Source: Udaeobacter sp025935755 (GTDB lineage Bacteria > Verrucomicrobiota > Verrucomicrobiia > Chthoniobacterales > UBA10450). From it: a stretch of 64,000 nt of DNA. Both the position numbers and the translations under genes were made by a program. The stretch is from contig DASUKN010000075.1 of assembly GCA_036278715.1 (NCBI GenBank), positions 1 through 64,000 of the forward strand, given 5' to 3'. The notes beneath the pieces are model-generated. The model was not told the DNA's origin, ran no database searches, and saw only the letters and a program-made list of their open reading frames with translations. This document shows positions 16,826-25,553 of the stretch, piece by piece (position 1 is the stretch's first letter; every line of letters starts with the position of its first letter).

Positions 16826-18409
16826 CTACCTGATTGGGCGAGGCGCTGGCGTCGGTCGAGCCCTTCCTTTTGGATCTGGCCTGGATAGGACAAAGGCGAA
16901 CACTTTATTGTCTCCGGCGACATAGACACGGCCCCGCGCAACGATACCCGTCGTGCTGTAGTAGTGCGTCCCGGCCATCACTTCATTTGGCCCGCCGCCG
17001 TCGTAGACAACAGCTCCAGTATTACCGTCGTAACCATGCAATCGCTGGTCTCCAGCCGTAAGATGATCCTCGGTGCCGACCACCCATACAATCATGTTAT
17101 TAGTGCCGTCGGTTGAAGTAACAAACGGAGAACCGCAACCGCCGGCACCGCGGTTTATATCCCAAGCGCTGGCGATGACGGGCGGGTTGGTCGCAGTAAT
17201 GCGTACTGCGGAAAGAACGGTGTTACCGTCATTATTAGCGCGAAGCGCAACGTAGGTGCTTTGTTGAGTCCTGTACGCGGCTGCGGCCTGAAGGATAGTA
17301 CTGTTGGCAACCAGAGCCGTGGCTACGGGCGGAACAATTCCGCCGAGGTTATCTCGATCAACCAAGTACATGTTGCGATCTTTGCCCAACGCAACGACGA
17401 GACGCGAAGGCGTTGCGCCTGGAACGTCCACCAGCAATGGCCCTGAACTACCCAGATCCCACTCGAAAGTGTCGAGCATCGGCCAGTTTTCAGGCACCCA
17501 GTAGTCGGTAGACGAACCACTAAAGATTGGCCCGGGCAGGAAGCGAATCACTGCGTGTCCGCCTTCCCAATCTGGAGGATTGAAAGTGTTACCAGTGGTA
17601 ACGAAAGGGTTCTTACCATCGCTTGCGATGCCGCCGACGCCCCATATCGCGCCGCCGTGATTTTTAGTTGCCGCGGCCCATGCCGTTAAGTTGGCGGGGT
17701 CATTCATTGGCACGCCCACAAGCCAGCCATGAAACGGACTGCAATCTCTCATGCTCCCATAGCCGACGTAAACAATGTTGCCCACGATGCCGAGCGCAGG
17801 TCGTTGCTGTTGAATCGACGCGTCAAAGTGGATGCCGTCGTATGTCGCTGCGTCTACGTCCACAGGCCACCCTGAGTTCACGTCGCCTGTATCGACATTT
17901 AGCGAAAAGATAAGGTGTTTTTTGGTCGCGCCACTGTCGGGTGTAATCATGGCATCGAAAAAGAGCGCGCGTGACGGAAGATCTACCACAGGTGTGCCAG
18001 TGATTCCTAAAGGATCAAACTTTGTGCACATGAGATCCTCAGCGGATACAGGCTCGCCCACGTTTCGTTGCCAGATAATGCTGCCGTCGCGGGCATCGAG
18101 CGCATACACATTATTGGATTCAGTCGCCACAATGACCATCGCCCTGCCGTTTGGCCCGTCCTCGATGTAGAGAGGTTGGGCGTAAACATTGCCAACGATT
18201 GTGCCGTCGAAGTTCGGGTCCCGTTTCAGTCTGACCGCTGCGCCCCGGGTAAATGCCGGATCGATGTAAAGACCGTCACGTGATTGGTGATTGTGAAACT
18301 GCGTAACATTGACTTGCGCGTTTGCCGGGATGAAGTCGTAAAACAACACGGCGCACGCCGCGCAGAAAGCGGACAACACTGGTTTCACGCAGCTAGTCGC
18401 AAACTCCAT
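16826..18409 (-). CDS. Secreted PQQ-type beta-propeller repeat protein
   Basis: A 527-aa exported protein predicted to fold as a beta-propeller. Several repeats show the PQQ pattern, for instance VIVATESNNVYALDARDGSIIWQRNVG near the N-terminus, RLHGYDGNTGAVVYDGG and GRVYVAGDNKVFAFV near the C-terminus. The start at 18409 gives a signal peptide (MEFATSCVKPVLSAFCAACAVLF, with ANA before QVN) and has AAGGCAGGG just upstream. A GTG at 18445 would add 12 residues. Dehydrogenase catalytic residues were not identified, so enzymatic activity is uncertain. The C-terminus is a short Arg/Pro-rich tail. It is divergent from ligD. Confidence 0.8.
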   Translation of the reverse strand: MEFATSCVKPVLSAFCAACAVLFYDFIPANAQVNVTQFHNHQSRDGLYIDPAFTRGAAVRLKRDPNFDGTIVGNVYAQPLYIEDGPNGRAMVIVATESNNVYALDARDGSIIWQRNVGEPVSAEDLMCTKFDPLGITGTPVVDLPSRALFFDAMITPDSGATKKHLIFSLNVDTGDVNSGWPVDVDAATYDGIHFDASIQQQRPALGIVGNIVYVGYGSMRDCSPFHGWLVGVPMNDPANLTAWAAATKNHGGAIWGVGGIASDGKNPFVTTGNTFNPPDWEGGHAVIRFLPGPIFSGSSTDYWVPENWPMLDTFEWDLGSSGPLLVDVPGATPSRLVVALGKDRNMYLVDRDNLGGIVPPVATALVANSTILQAAAAYRTQQSTYVALRANNDGNTVLSAVRITATNPPVIASAWDINRGAGGCGSPFVTSTDGTNNMIVWVVGTEDHLTAGDQRLHGYDGNTGAVVYDGGGPNEVMAGTHYYSTTGIVARGRVYVAGDNKVFAFVLSRPDPKGRARPTPAPRPIR

Positions 18410-18660
18410 ACCCTGCCTTGTAGCATTATGCTGTTTCGTTCTCACACAACGCGATGGCCCGAGCCGTTTTCGTCATGCGTCTCGCCACTCAGGTTTCAAA
18501 TGATCGCTCGTCGATCTCCAGTTAGCCGCAACTTTCCGTTCCCGCGACACGGAATTCAAGGCGCGCATGCAGGAATTCGCGAGATCCCGCTCCGATGTGA
18601 CGTGCGAACCATTGAAGCGTTGTTGTTGGCCTCAACGAATCTGTGGGTACTCTTACTGAG

Positions 18661-20400
18661 ATGGGATTAGCCGAATACAAACGTAAGCGCGATTTCGGAA
18701 AGACAGCTGAACCGGCAGGGAAACCACGCCCGAAAAAAATCAAAGGCGCGTCGCGATTCGTCATCCAAAAACATGCTGCGCGTCGATTGCATTACGATTT
18801 CCGCCTGGAAATGGAAGGCGTGCTGAAGTCATGGGCGCTGCCAAAGGGACTTCCGTGGAAACGCGGCGAGAAACATCTCGCCGTAGAAGTCGAGGACCAT
18901 CCCATCGAATATGAAAACTTCGAGGGAGTGATTCCCGAAGGTCAGTATGGCGGCGGCACGGTAATGGTGTGGGACCGCGGCACCTATTACGTTTACGGCG
19001 AGCAACCGCTGAAATCGCTTAAAGAGGGTAAGCTTCACCTCCTTCTCGAGGGCAACAAAGCGAAAGGCGAATGGACCTTGGTGCGGATCCGTGGCCGGGA
19101 AGGCGAAAAGAATCAGTGGTTGATTTTAAAGACCGGCGGAGATGTAAAACCGATCTCGAGCAAAGTCGATGATGAATCGGTGAAGACAGGCCGTACGATG
19201 AAACAAATCGCGGATGAGCGCGATGCTGAATGGCAATCAAACCGCGTAGAAGAGCAAAGTCCGACATCTCAATTCAAGGCGCGCATTCGCGAGGCGGTTA
19301 AAAAAAAACGCGTCGTCCCGAACGAAGGTGAAAAATCCCGTAAAAAAAGAACAGCCGTAACTTCGCGGGATCCTTCGACTCCGAAAGCTTTCGGGGCTCA
19401 GGATGACGCATTGGCGAAATTGCCTTCGGCAAAACCGCGTTTCATCGAACCGATGAAAGCGAAGCTGATGGAGAGACCGCCTGCGACTGGCGAATGGATT
19501 TACGAGCTTAAATTCGATGGCATCCGGCTGGTTGCCATCAAAGACCATCAACGTGTTTCGTTGCTGTCGCGCAACAAAAACGATTTGAGCGCGCGCTTCG
19601 CCGAGATCGTGGATGCCGTGGAAAATTTTCCGGCGGAGGAGTGTGTGGTTGACGGAGAAGTGGTGGCGCTTGATGAAGAGGGCCGTTCGTCATTCCAGCT
19701 CCTGCAAGCGCGCGAAATGGAAGGACGAAAATCACCGGTCTATTTTTATGCCTTCGATCTCCTTCAGCTCGACGGCAAAAGTCTGGTGTCGCTGCCATTG
19801 GAGGCGCGGAAGAAAGTGCTGGAAAATTTGTGTGACGGCGCGGACGACGCACGGATTCGTTACTCCGGTGCAATTGGTGGAGACGCCAGCCAACTTCTCA
19901 AAGAAGTGCAACGGCGCGGCTTGGAAGGCATCATCGGCAAGCTACGCCATTCGGTTTACGAACCCGGCCGGAGAAGCGGCGCATGGATAAAGCTAAAATG
20001 CGTCAATGAGCAGGAATTCGTAATCGGCGGATACACACCCCCGCAGGGAGCGCGCAAACATTTTGGCGCAATTCTCGTCGGCTACTACAAAGATCGCGAT
20101 CTCGTGTTCGCCGGTAAAGCTGGCACCGGATTCACAACAAAATCATTAGCCGCGTTGCACAAAAAATTCCGATCCGAGGAACGGGCTGACTGTCCATTTG
20201 TCGATCTGCCATCAAAGCAGAACGGGCAATGGGTGCTGGGCATCACGCCATCGATGATGAAAAAAATACACTGGATCAACCCGAAGTTTGTGGCCGAAAT
20301 CAAATTTGCCGAGTGGACGCGAGACAAGAAATTGCGAGCACCGGTATTTTTAGGGTTAAGAGAGGACAAGGATCCGCGCGACGTGATAAAAGAGACCTGA
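18661..20400 (+). CDS. ligD: ATP-dependent DNA ligase LigD (3'-phosphoesterase + ligase domains)
   Basis: A DNA end-joining ligase of 579 aa. The N-terminal phosphoesterase domain (about residues 30-165) shows RFVIQKHAARRLHYDFRLEM, VEDHPIEYENFEG and EGQYGGGTVMVWDRG. The ligase domain starts near residue 260: ELKFDGIR with the AMP-accepting Lys at 284, then VVDGEVVALDEEG and RRSGAWIKLKC, and an OB fold ending in LRAPVFLGLREDKDPRDV. The ATG at 18661 gives the family start GLAEYKRKRDF; an upstream GTG (18643) is less likely. The polymerase domain of LigD is encoded separately at 32035. The interdomain linker contains a copy of a dispersed repeat (residues ~236-249). No Ku gene is seen. Confidence 0.94.
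   Translation: MGLAEYKRKRDFGKTAEPAGKPRPKKIKGASRFVIQKHAARRLHYDFRLEMEGVLKSWALPKGLPWKRGEKHLAVEVEDHPIEYENFEGVIPEGQYGGGTVMVWDRGTYYVYGEQPLKSLKEGKLHLLLEGNKAKGEWTLVRIRGREGEKNQWLILKTGGDVKPISSKVDDESVKTGRTMKQIADERDAEWQSNRVEEQSPTSQFKARIREAVKKKRVVPNEGEKSRKKRTAVTSRDPSTPKAFGAQDDALAKLPSAKPRFIEPMKAKLMERPPATGEWIYELKFDGIRLVAIKDHQRVSLLSRNKNDLSARFAEIVDAVENFPAEECVVDGEVVALDEEGRSSFQLLQAREMEGRKSPVYFYAFDLLQLDGKSLVSLPLEARKKVLENLCDGADDARIRYSGAIGGDASQLLKEVQRRGLEGIIGKLRHSVYEPGRRSGAWIKLKCVNEQEFVIGGYTPPQGARKHFGAILVGYYKDRDLVFAGKAGTGFTTKSLAALHKKFRSEERADCPFVDLPSKQNGQWVLGITPSMMKKIHWINPKFVAEIKFAEWTRDKKLRAPVFLGLREDKDPRDVIKET
19367..19407. repeat. Fragment of the GTCATTCYGAGCGAAG repeat inside ligD
   Basis: GGGATCCTTCGACTCC...GGGGCTCAGGATGAC matches the right-hand end of the dispersed inverted-repeat family. 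Between these ends lies a small CCGAAAGCTTTCGG palindrome. It sits in frame in the linker between the phosphoesterase and ligase domains and encodes RDPSTPKAFGAQDD. Confidence 0.6.
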
Positions 20401-20936
20401 GCTGTGACGAAGCGACGAGGTCACGGAATGGAGCGAGCGGGGGCGCCGCGACATGACGGTTCGCGCTGAAAGCGCAAATCACATCTTAGTCCAGGGCAAT
20501 GCCCTGGGAACAGTGAACGGGAAAAGGTTTGCCCTGAATGGGCAAATCAAATCGGGTCCGCGATGGCAGCGGGTGAGCTCGCGGGCAGGGTCGAATCGGG
20601 GTGCAGCGCGAACATTGGCGAGGCGAGCGTTCGGCAGGATGCCGAACGCAGCACGCTGGAATCGTGCGCTCCCAATCATCAACGGATGCGACACGGAAAT
20701 TGCGAGCACCGGTTTGCGTGGCATTGCGCGAAGATAATAATCGCGAGCGGAGTTTTTTCGTGAAGCCGCAGCTCGTTGACGGCGTGCGCCCGCAGTCACA
20801 CCGCACGCTTCTACGAAGCGAACGGAAGAACGTGCACGCGTTTTCGTTGGCGTACTCGAACATAAGGGGCCGGGAAAATTGGTCGCGAGGATGGAGTGGA
20901 GGATCGATATTGGCTCAGCCATTTACGAGGCGATGA
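20401..20936. other. Non-coding repeat-rich region with hairpin cluster
   Basis: This 536-bp stretch has no convincing gene. It contains several perfect palindromes: GCGCT-GAA-AGCGC (20464-20476), CCAGGGCA-A-TGCCCTGG (20491-20507), TTTGCCC-TGAAT-GGGCAAA (20528-20546) and GCGTTCGGCA-GGA-TGCCGAACGC (20627-20649). A short remnant of a ligase 3' end follows at 20691. After that comes an open frame without a start codon that runs into the next gene's leader (...LEHKGPGKLVARMEW). The whole looks like decayed sequence colonised by small repeats. Confidence 0.6.
20691..20747 (+). pseudogene. Remnant of a second DNA ligase C-terminus
   Basis: This segment translates as TRKLRAPVCVALREDNNRE. It closely mirrors the C-terminal end of the intact ligase upstream (TRDKKLRAPVFLGLREDKDPRD). 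Seventeen bases are identical between 20329-20345 and 20697-20713. The rest of the ligase is missing. It is therefore a relic of a duplicated or rearranged ligase gene, separated from the live copy by a hairpin cluster. Confidence 0.6.
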
Positions 20937-20987
20937 TTGACCCGATTGGTCACGAAAAATTTCAAGAATGGAGGGTTTAATTTCGAT

Positions 20988-22037
20988 ATGAGAATTGCAC
21001 AGGTGGCGCCCCTTTATGAAAGCGTGCCGCCGAAATATTACGGGGGAACAGAACGCGTAGTGTCGTATCTCACCGAGGAACTGGTGCGACAAGGTCACGA
21101 CGTGACGCTATTTGCGAGCGGAGATTCGGAGACGACAGCGCGGCTAGTGGCGACGTGTCAACGATCGCTGCGTCTGGATAAGGATTGTCAAAACCAAATG
21201 GCGCACCATTTCGTGATGCTGGAACGTGTTTTCCAGCACGCGGACGAGTTCGACATCGTTCATTTTCATGTCGATTACCTGCATTTCCCGCTGAGCCGAA
21301 GGGAGGCGATCACACAAGTGACCACGTTACATGGCCGGCTGGATATTCCTGATCTGGTTCCGTTGTATCAGGAATTCCGCGACATGCCTGTGATTTCGAT
21401 CTCAAATGGACAACGGGAGCCGTTGCCGTGGGCAAACTGGCAGGCAACCGTTTATCACGGTTTACCTCCCGACCTTTACCGATTTCACGCCGAAGCAGGG
21501 CGTTACCTCGCTTTTGTCGGCCGAATTTCGCCCGAGAAAAGAGTTGATCGCGCGATCGATATTGCGAAGCAGGTCGGAATGCCATTGAAAATTGCAGCGA
21601 AGATCGATCGCGCAGACAAAGATTACTTCGACTCGGTCATCGCACCGTTGCTGAATGACTCACTGGTGGAATTCATCGGCGAGATAGGAGACACCGAGAA
21701 AGGTGAATTCCTGGGTAACGCGCATGCGCTGCTGTTTCCGATCGACTGGCCGGAGCCGTTCGGGTTGGTAATGATTGAGGCAATGGCCTGTGGCACTCCC
21801 GTCGTTGCTTACCGCGGTGGTGCGGTATCCGAACTTGTCGAATCCGGTGATACCGGCTTCGTCGTTGAAACCATGGCGGATGCAGTCGAGGCGGTCCGCC
21901 GGGTAGGTGAACTAAGCCGAAAACGATGCCGCGAAGTGTTCGAACAACGCTTTACGGCTGCGCGAATGGCGCGTGACTACGTGCACCAATTCGAACGTTT
22001 GATTGCCAGAAGCGAGGAAGTGTCGGAGGCCGCCTAA
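20988..22037 (+). CDS. Glycosyltransferase family 4 protein
   Basis: A 349-aa retaining glycosyltransferase of the GT-B/GT4 type, moving sugar from a nucleotide donor to an unknown acceptor. The N-terminal domain begins MRIAQVAPLYESVPPKYYGGTERVV. The donor-binding domain contains YLAFVGRISPEKRVDRAI and the EX7E-type stretch PEPFGLVMIEAMACGTPVVAYRGGAVSELVESG. The ATG at 20988 has GGAGG about 10 bases upstream; an in-frame ATG at 20937 lies in decayed sequence. Its stop codon overlaps the next start (TAATG), so it is coupled to the debranching-type enzyme, suggesting a role in alpha-glucan or trehalose-like metabolism. Confidence 0.9.
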   Translation: MRIAQVAPLYESVPPKYYGGTERVVSYLTEELVRQGHDVTLFASGDSETTARLVATCQRSLRLDKDCQNQMAHHFVMLERVFQHADEFDIVHFHVDYLHFPLSRREAITQVTTLHGRLDIPDLVPLYQEFRDMPVISISNGQREPLPWANWQATVYHGLPPDLYRFHAEAGRYLAFVGRISPEKRVDRAIDIAKQVGMPLKIAAKIDRADKDYFDSVIAPLLNDSLVEFIGEIGDTEKGEFLGNAHALLFPIDWPEPFGLVMIEAMACGTPVVAYRGGAVSELVESGDTGFVVETMADAVEAVRRVGELSRKRCREVFEQRFTAARMARDYVHQFERLIARSEEVSEAA

Positions 22038-24214
22038 TGGCCAGGGGAGAAGTAATTCGTGTTCGGAACGAGTTTTATATTCGTTCCTCTTCAGCTCGCG
22101 TGGATGTGCGTCCGCGTGTTCTGAAGCAGGGAGACATGTACGCAGTGTTCGATCGATTCGGCGACATCGAAACGTATGGCACTGGCGAACTCGGACTCTA
22201 TTACCAGGACACACGTTTTCTATCCCGGCTAACTTTGAAGATCGGAAAACACCGGCCGCTGCTGCTGAGTTCCACGGTTCGGGAAGATAATGCCGTTCTC
22301 GCTGTAGATGCTACGAACCCTGATATCTGGCGCGATAGCGAGATAGTGGTCCCAAGGGGAACCATCCACGTATTTCGCTCAAAGATTTTGTGGGACAAAG
22401 CCTGCCATGAACGGGTTCGCATTCACAACTATGGTCGCGCCGCGGTCGATTTTGTTCTGTCGATCGAGGTCGATGCCGATTTTGTCGATATCTTCGAACT
22501 GCGCGGCACACATCGGGAACATCATGGTCGTCGCTTGGAACCCGAGATAAACGACGATGGACTTGTGCTGGCGTATGAGGGCTTGGACCACCGGTTTCGT
22601 CGGACGCGGATCATGTTTGATCCGAAGCCATCCCGCGTAACGAAGTCGGTCGTCAACTGCCACCTCCATTTGGAACCGGGCGAGAATGCCAATCACCAGT
22701 GGACAATTGCATGCGAGGTGGACGGCGATTCGCAGGGCGAGAGCAAGTCTTACGAAAAGATCATGCACGAGGCGACCTGTAGCCTCGAACACATCCGCGC
22801 GCGAGAACCGCAGGTGTTCGCGTACAACGAACAGTTCAATGACTGGTTGAACCGTTCGCTGGCCGATCTTCACATGATGCGAACCGAGACACCTTACGGC
22901 CCGTATCCTTACGCTGGTGTTCCCTGGTTCAGCACCGTGTTTGGCCGGGATGGAATTATTACGGCGTTACAATGTTTGTGGTTCGATCCCTCCATAGCCC
23001 GGGGGGTGCTGGCCTATCTCGCCGCCAATCAAGCCGACTCTGAGAAACCTGAGCAAGACGCACAACCCGGCAAGGTGCTGCATGAATTCCGGGATGATGA
23101 AATGTCGGTCCTGGGTGAGGTGCCGTTCAGGCGTTACTACGGGAGCATCGACGCGACACCGCTTTTTGTGATGTTGGCTGGCGCATATTACAAGCGGACC
23201 GGTGACCGCGCTTTTATCGAGTCGATCTGGTCGAACGTGCAGCGCGCACTCGAGTGGATCAACCGCTACGGCGACGCAGATGGCGACGGCTTCGTCGAGT
23301 ATAGTCGCAAGTCGAAGCATGGCCTGATTCATCAGGGATGGAAGGATTCCCATGACTCGGTCTTTCACAGCGATGGCACTCTTGCCGAGGCGCCGATCGC
23401 TTTGTGCGAAGTACAAAGTTATGTTTACGCCGCAAAGCTCGCGGCCGGCGAGCTGGCGGTGTTGTTGGGCGAGGCCACACTCGCACGCGAACTTAAGAGT
23501 CAGGCCAGGACTTTGCGCCGCCGGTTCGAGGAAGTTTTCTGGTGCGAGGACATTTCAACGTACGCTCTTGCTTTGGACGGCAGTAAACGACCGTGCAAAG
23601 TGCGAACGTCGAATGCCGGACATTGTCTTTTCGCGGGTATCGCGACGGACGAACACGCGCGGCGCGTAGCCACTACGTTGACCGATGACACATCGTTCTC
23701 GGGATGGGGGATTCGCACAGTGGCCAGAAGTGAGGCGCGTTATAATCCAATGTCGTATCACAACGGTTCAATTTGGCCGCACGACAATTCGCTGGTCGCT
23801 GCCGGGTTCGCCAGGTACGACCTCAAGGGATCCGTTGCCATGGTGCTCGCTGGCATGATGGACGCGAGCATTTTCTTCGATTTACATCGGCTTCCGGAAT
23901 TGTTTTGCGGCTTTCCGCGACGGCCGGGTGAGGCGCCCACCGCGTACCCAGTCGCCTGCGCTCCGCAAGCATGGGCCGCGGGTGCCGTATTTCTTTTGCT
24001 GCAAGCATGTCTTGGGCTGCAGATTTTTGCGGCAGAAAAAAGGCTGGTATTTTCCAGGCCCTTCTTGCCGGAATTCCTCCCCAAGGTCAGCATTCGTGAT
24101 CTAAAGATCGGAGATTCAAGCGTCGACCTTCTCCTCACCAGACACGACGAAGGCGACGTAGGCGTCAATGTACTTCGGCGGAACGGCGGTCTCGACGTCG
24201 TCGTGTTGAAGTAA
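22037..24214 (+). CDS. Amylo-alpha-1,6-glucosidase / glycogen-debranching-type enzyme
   Basis: A 725-aa (alpha/alpha)6-barrel glycosidase. The N-terminal beta-rich domain (residues ~35-230, YAVFDRFGDIETYGTGELGLYYQDTRFL) matches the GDE_N-type module. The C-terminal catalytic barrel has VPWFSTVFGRDGIITALQCLW, GDADGDGFVEYSR, and SYHNGSIWPHDNSLVAAGFARY. The enzyme is expected to cleave alpha-1,6 branches of glycogen-like polymers; exact specificity is not readable. No signal peptide is present, so it is cytoplasmic. Translation is coupled to the upstream glycosyltransferase through a one-base overlap of stop and start. Confidence 0.88.
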   Translation: MARGEVIRVRNEFYIRSSSARVDVRPRVLKQGDMYAVFDRFGDIETYGTGELGLYYQDTRFLSRLTLKIGKHRPLLLSSTVREDNAVLAVDATNPDIWRDSEIVVPRGTIHVFRSKILWDKACHERVRIHNYGRAAVDFVLSIEVDADFVDIFELRGTHREHHGRRLEPEINDDGLVLAYEGLDHRFRRTRIMFDPKPSRVTKSVVNCHLHLEPGENANHQWTIACEVDGDSQGESKSYEKIMHEATCSLEHIRAREPQVFAYNEQFNDWLNRSLADLHMMRTETPYGPYPYAGVPWFSTVFGRDGIITALQCLWFDPSIARGVLAYLAANQADSEKPEQDAQPGKVLHEFRDDEMSVLGEVPFRRYYGSIDATPLFVMLAGAYYKRTGDRAFIESIWSNVQRALEWINRYGDADGDGFVEYSRKSKHGLIHQGWKDSHDSVFHSDGTLAEAPIALCEVQSYVYAAKLAAGELAVLLGEATLARELKSQARTLRRRFEEVFWCEDISTYALALDGSKRPCKVRTSNAGHCLFAGIATDEHARRVATTLTDDTSFSGWGIRTVARSEARYNPMSYHNGSIWPHDNSLVAAGFARYDLKGSVAMVLAGMMDASIFFDLHRLPELFCGFPRRPGEAPTAYPVACAPQAWAAGAVFLLLQACLGLQIFAAEKRLVFSRPFLPEFLPKVSIRDLKIGDSSVDLLLTRHDEGDVGVNVLRRNGGLDVVVLK

Positions 24215-24219
24215 ATAGT

Positions 24220-24248
24220 GGCGATTGCGCTTGTGGCCGCAGATCGCC
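24220..24248 (+). promoter_or_regulatory. Hairpin in the purS leader
   Basis: GGCGAT-TGCG / CGCA-(G)-ATCGCC forms a ten-pair stem with one bulged G and an 8-base loop. It lies between the debranching enzyme stop and the purS start 14 bp downstream. No U-run follows. It could separate the two transcripts or regulate purS; the role is unknown. Confidence 0.3.
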
Positions 24249-24261
24249 GCAATATTGTGCC

Positions 24262-24627
24262 GTGATGAACGCCAAGGTGATCGTCATGCCAAAAGCCGCG
24301 GTGCTGGATCCGCAGGGAAACGCGGTCCGTGACGCAATGCGTCACTTGGGAATGCCGGAAGTGCGGAGTGTGCGAATCGGGAAATACATGGAGATCGAGA
24401 TCGAAGGCGAGAACGATGAACTTGAATCGCGGTTGCACCAGCTTTGCCGCGATCTGCTATCAAATCCGGTCATCGAAGATTACGAATTGCTGAAGCGCGA
24501 CGAGCCAGAACTTGGAGGGCGGAGCTCTGCGACGCCTAACGAGGGAGCACAGAGTTCGCGCGCGGCGAGGGCTCACGCCGCTCGGCAGACGACGACCAGG
24601 CCCGAGATGAAAAGCAGGGAACTATGA
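24262..24627 (+). CDS. purS: Phosphoribosylformylglycinamidine synthase subunit PurS
   Basis: A small subunit of the PurSQL complex (FGAR to FGAM, purine synthesis). The core VIVMPKAAVLDPQGNAVRDAMRHLGMPEVRSVRIGKYMEIEIEG matches PurS well. The protein is 121 aa, against about 80-85 aa for the family. The extra ~38 residues (GGRSSATPNEGAQSSRAARAHAARQ...) are low-complexity and look like translated repeat DNA. It starts with GTG at 24262, or ATG at the next codon. The stop overlaps the start of a YqaE-like peptide gene, which lies between purS and purQ. purL is not adjacent. Confidence 0.9.
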   Translation: MMNAKVIVMPKAAVLDPQGNAVRDAMRHLGMPEVRSVRIGKYMEIEIEGENDELESRLHQLCRDLLSNPVIEDYELLKRDEPELGGRSSATPNEGAQSSRAARAHAARQTTTRPEMKSREL

Positions 24628-24812
24628 AAGCGCTCCGATATTTTTTCTGTGTGGTTTTCCCGCCGCTGGCGGTCTTGTTGACGGGTCGTATCGCGAGTTT
24701 CTTCCTCAGCGTGATTTTAACCTTACTCGGCTGGATCCCGGGAGTCATTCACGCATGTCTCGTCGTCAACGATTATCATGCTGAACAACGCGCAGCTGCC
24801 CTCGCACATTAG
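24624..24812 (+). CDS. YqaE/Pmp3 family membrane peptide
   Basis: A 62-aa double-hairpin membrane proteolipid. Two hydrophobic segments (about residues 4-22 and 25-48) surround the family pattern PPLAVLLTGRIASFFLSVILTLLGWIPGVIHA. Family members are linked to membrane potential and stress tolerance. The gene overlaps purS (ATGA) and ends directly before purQ, so it is cotranscribed with purine biosynthesis genes, an odd location for this family. Confidence 0.88.
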   Translation: MKALRYFFCVVFPPLAVLLTGRIASFFLSVILTLLGWIPGVIHACLVVNDYHAEQRAAALAH

Positions 24813-25553
24813 ATGGAGATGAAGTTTGCAGTCATTCAGTTTCCCGGTTCCAACTGCGACCAGGATTGCCTGGCTGCGATCAACGGGCTAGACGGATTGA
24901 AGGGCGAGTACGTCTGGCACAAGGAAACTTCGCTTGATGATTTCGATGCGATCGTGCTGCCCGGCGGATTCGCGTACGGAGATTACCTTCGATGCGGAGC
25001 GATTGCCCGTTTTTCTCCAATCATGAAAGCCGTTATCGCCGATGCGCACTCCGGCAAGCTCGTGCTCGGCACCTGCAACGGCTTTCAAGTACTGTGCGAG
25101 GCCGGTCTCTTACCCGGTGCGCTGGTGCGAAATCGCTCTCTTCGGTTCGTTTGCGACATGGCCATCACACGCGTCGAGGTAGATCATTCGCCATTCACCC
25201 GTGGCTGTCCGAAAGGAACGCTTTTACGGCTGCCTGTGGCGCACGGCGAAGGCTGTTTCTTCGCTGACCCGAAAACATTGCGGGAGCTGAACGAAAATCA
25301 GCAAGTCGTTTTGCGATACGCGGACAAACACGGCCGGATCGTTCCCGAAGCAAATCCGAATGGCTCAGTCGATAATATCGCCGGGATTTGTAACCGTGAA
25401 GGAAACGTTTTCGGTCTGATGCCGCATCCTGATCGTGCTTCGGATGCGCAGCTCGGCAGCTCGGATGGCGCAAAAATCTTTCTGTCGATGATGGAGACAA
25501 TTCGCGCGAGTCGCTCGACTAACCCAGGCGAGCGCATCAAACAGGTAGCGTGA
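24813..25553 (+). CDS. purQ: Phosphoribosylformylglycinamidine synthase subunit PurQ
   Basis: The glutaminase subunit of FGAM synthase, giving ammonia to PurL. The class I amidotransferase features are clear: AVIQFPGSNCDQDCL at the start, VLPGGFAYGDYLRCGAIAR, the nucleophile C88 in VLGTCNGFQVL, and LPVAHGEGCFF. The C-terminal His motif is MPHPDRA, where most relatives have MPHPER, so the third triad position is Asp rather than Glu. Length 246 aa is slightly long because of a short C-terminal extension. A second ATG two codons in (24819) may be the true start. Confidence 0.95.
   Translation: MEMKFAVIQFPGSNCDQDCLAAINGLDGLKGEYVWHKETSLDDFDAIVLPGGFAYGDYLRCGAIARFSPIMKAVIADAHSGKLVLGTCNGFQVLCEAGLLPGALVRNRSLRFVCDMAITRVEVDHSPFTRGCPKGTLLRLPVAHGEGCFFADPKTLRELNENQQVVLRYADKHGRIVPEANPNGSVDNIAGICNREGNVFGLMPHPDRASDAQLGSSDGAKIFLSMMETIRASRSTNPGERIKQVA

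Noticed and set aside
20937..20987. Upstream ATG as the glycosyltransferase start
   Set aside because: The added residues (MTRLVTKNFKNGG...) come from the decayed region. The ATG at 20988 has a good Shine-Dalgarno and the family N-terminus.
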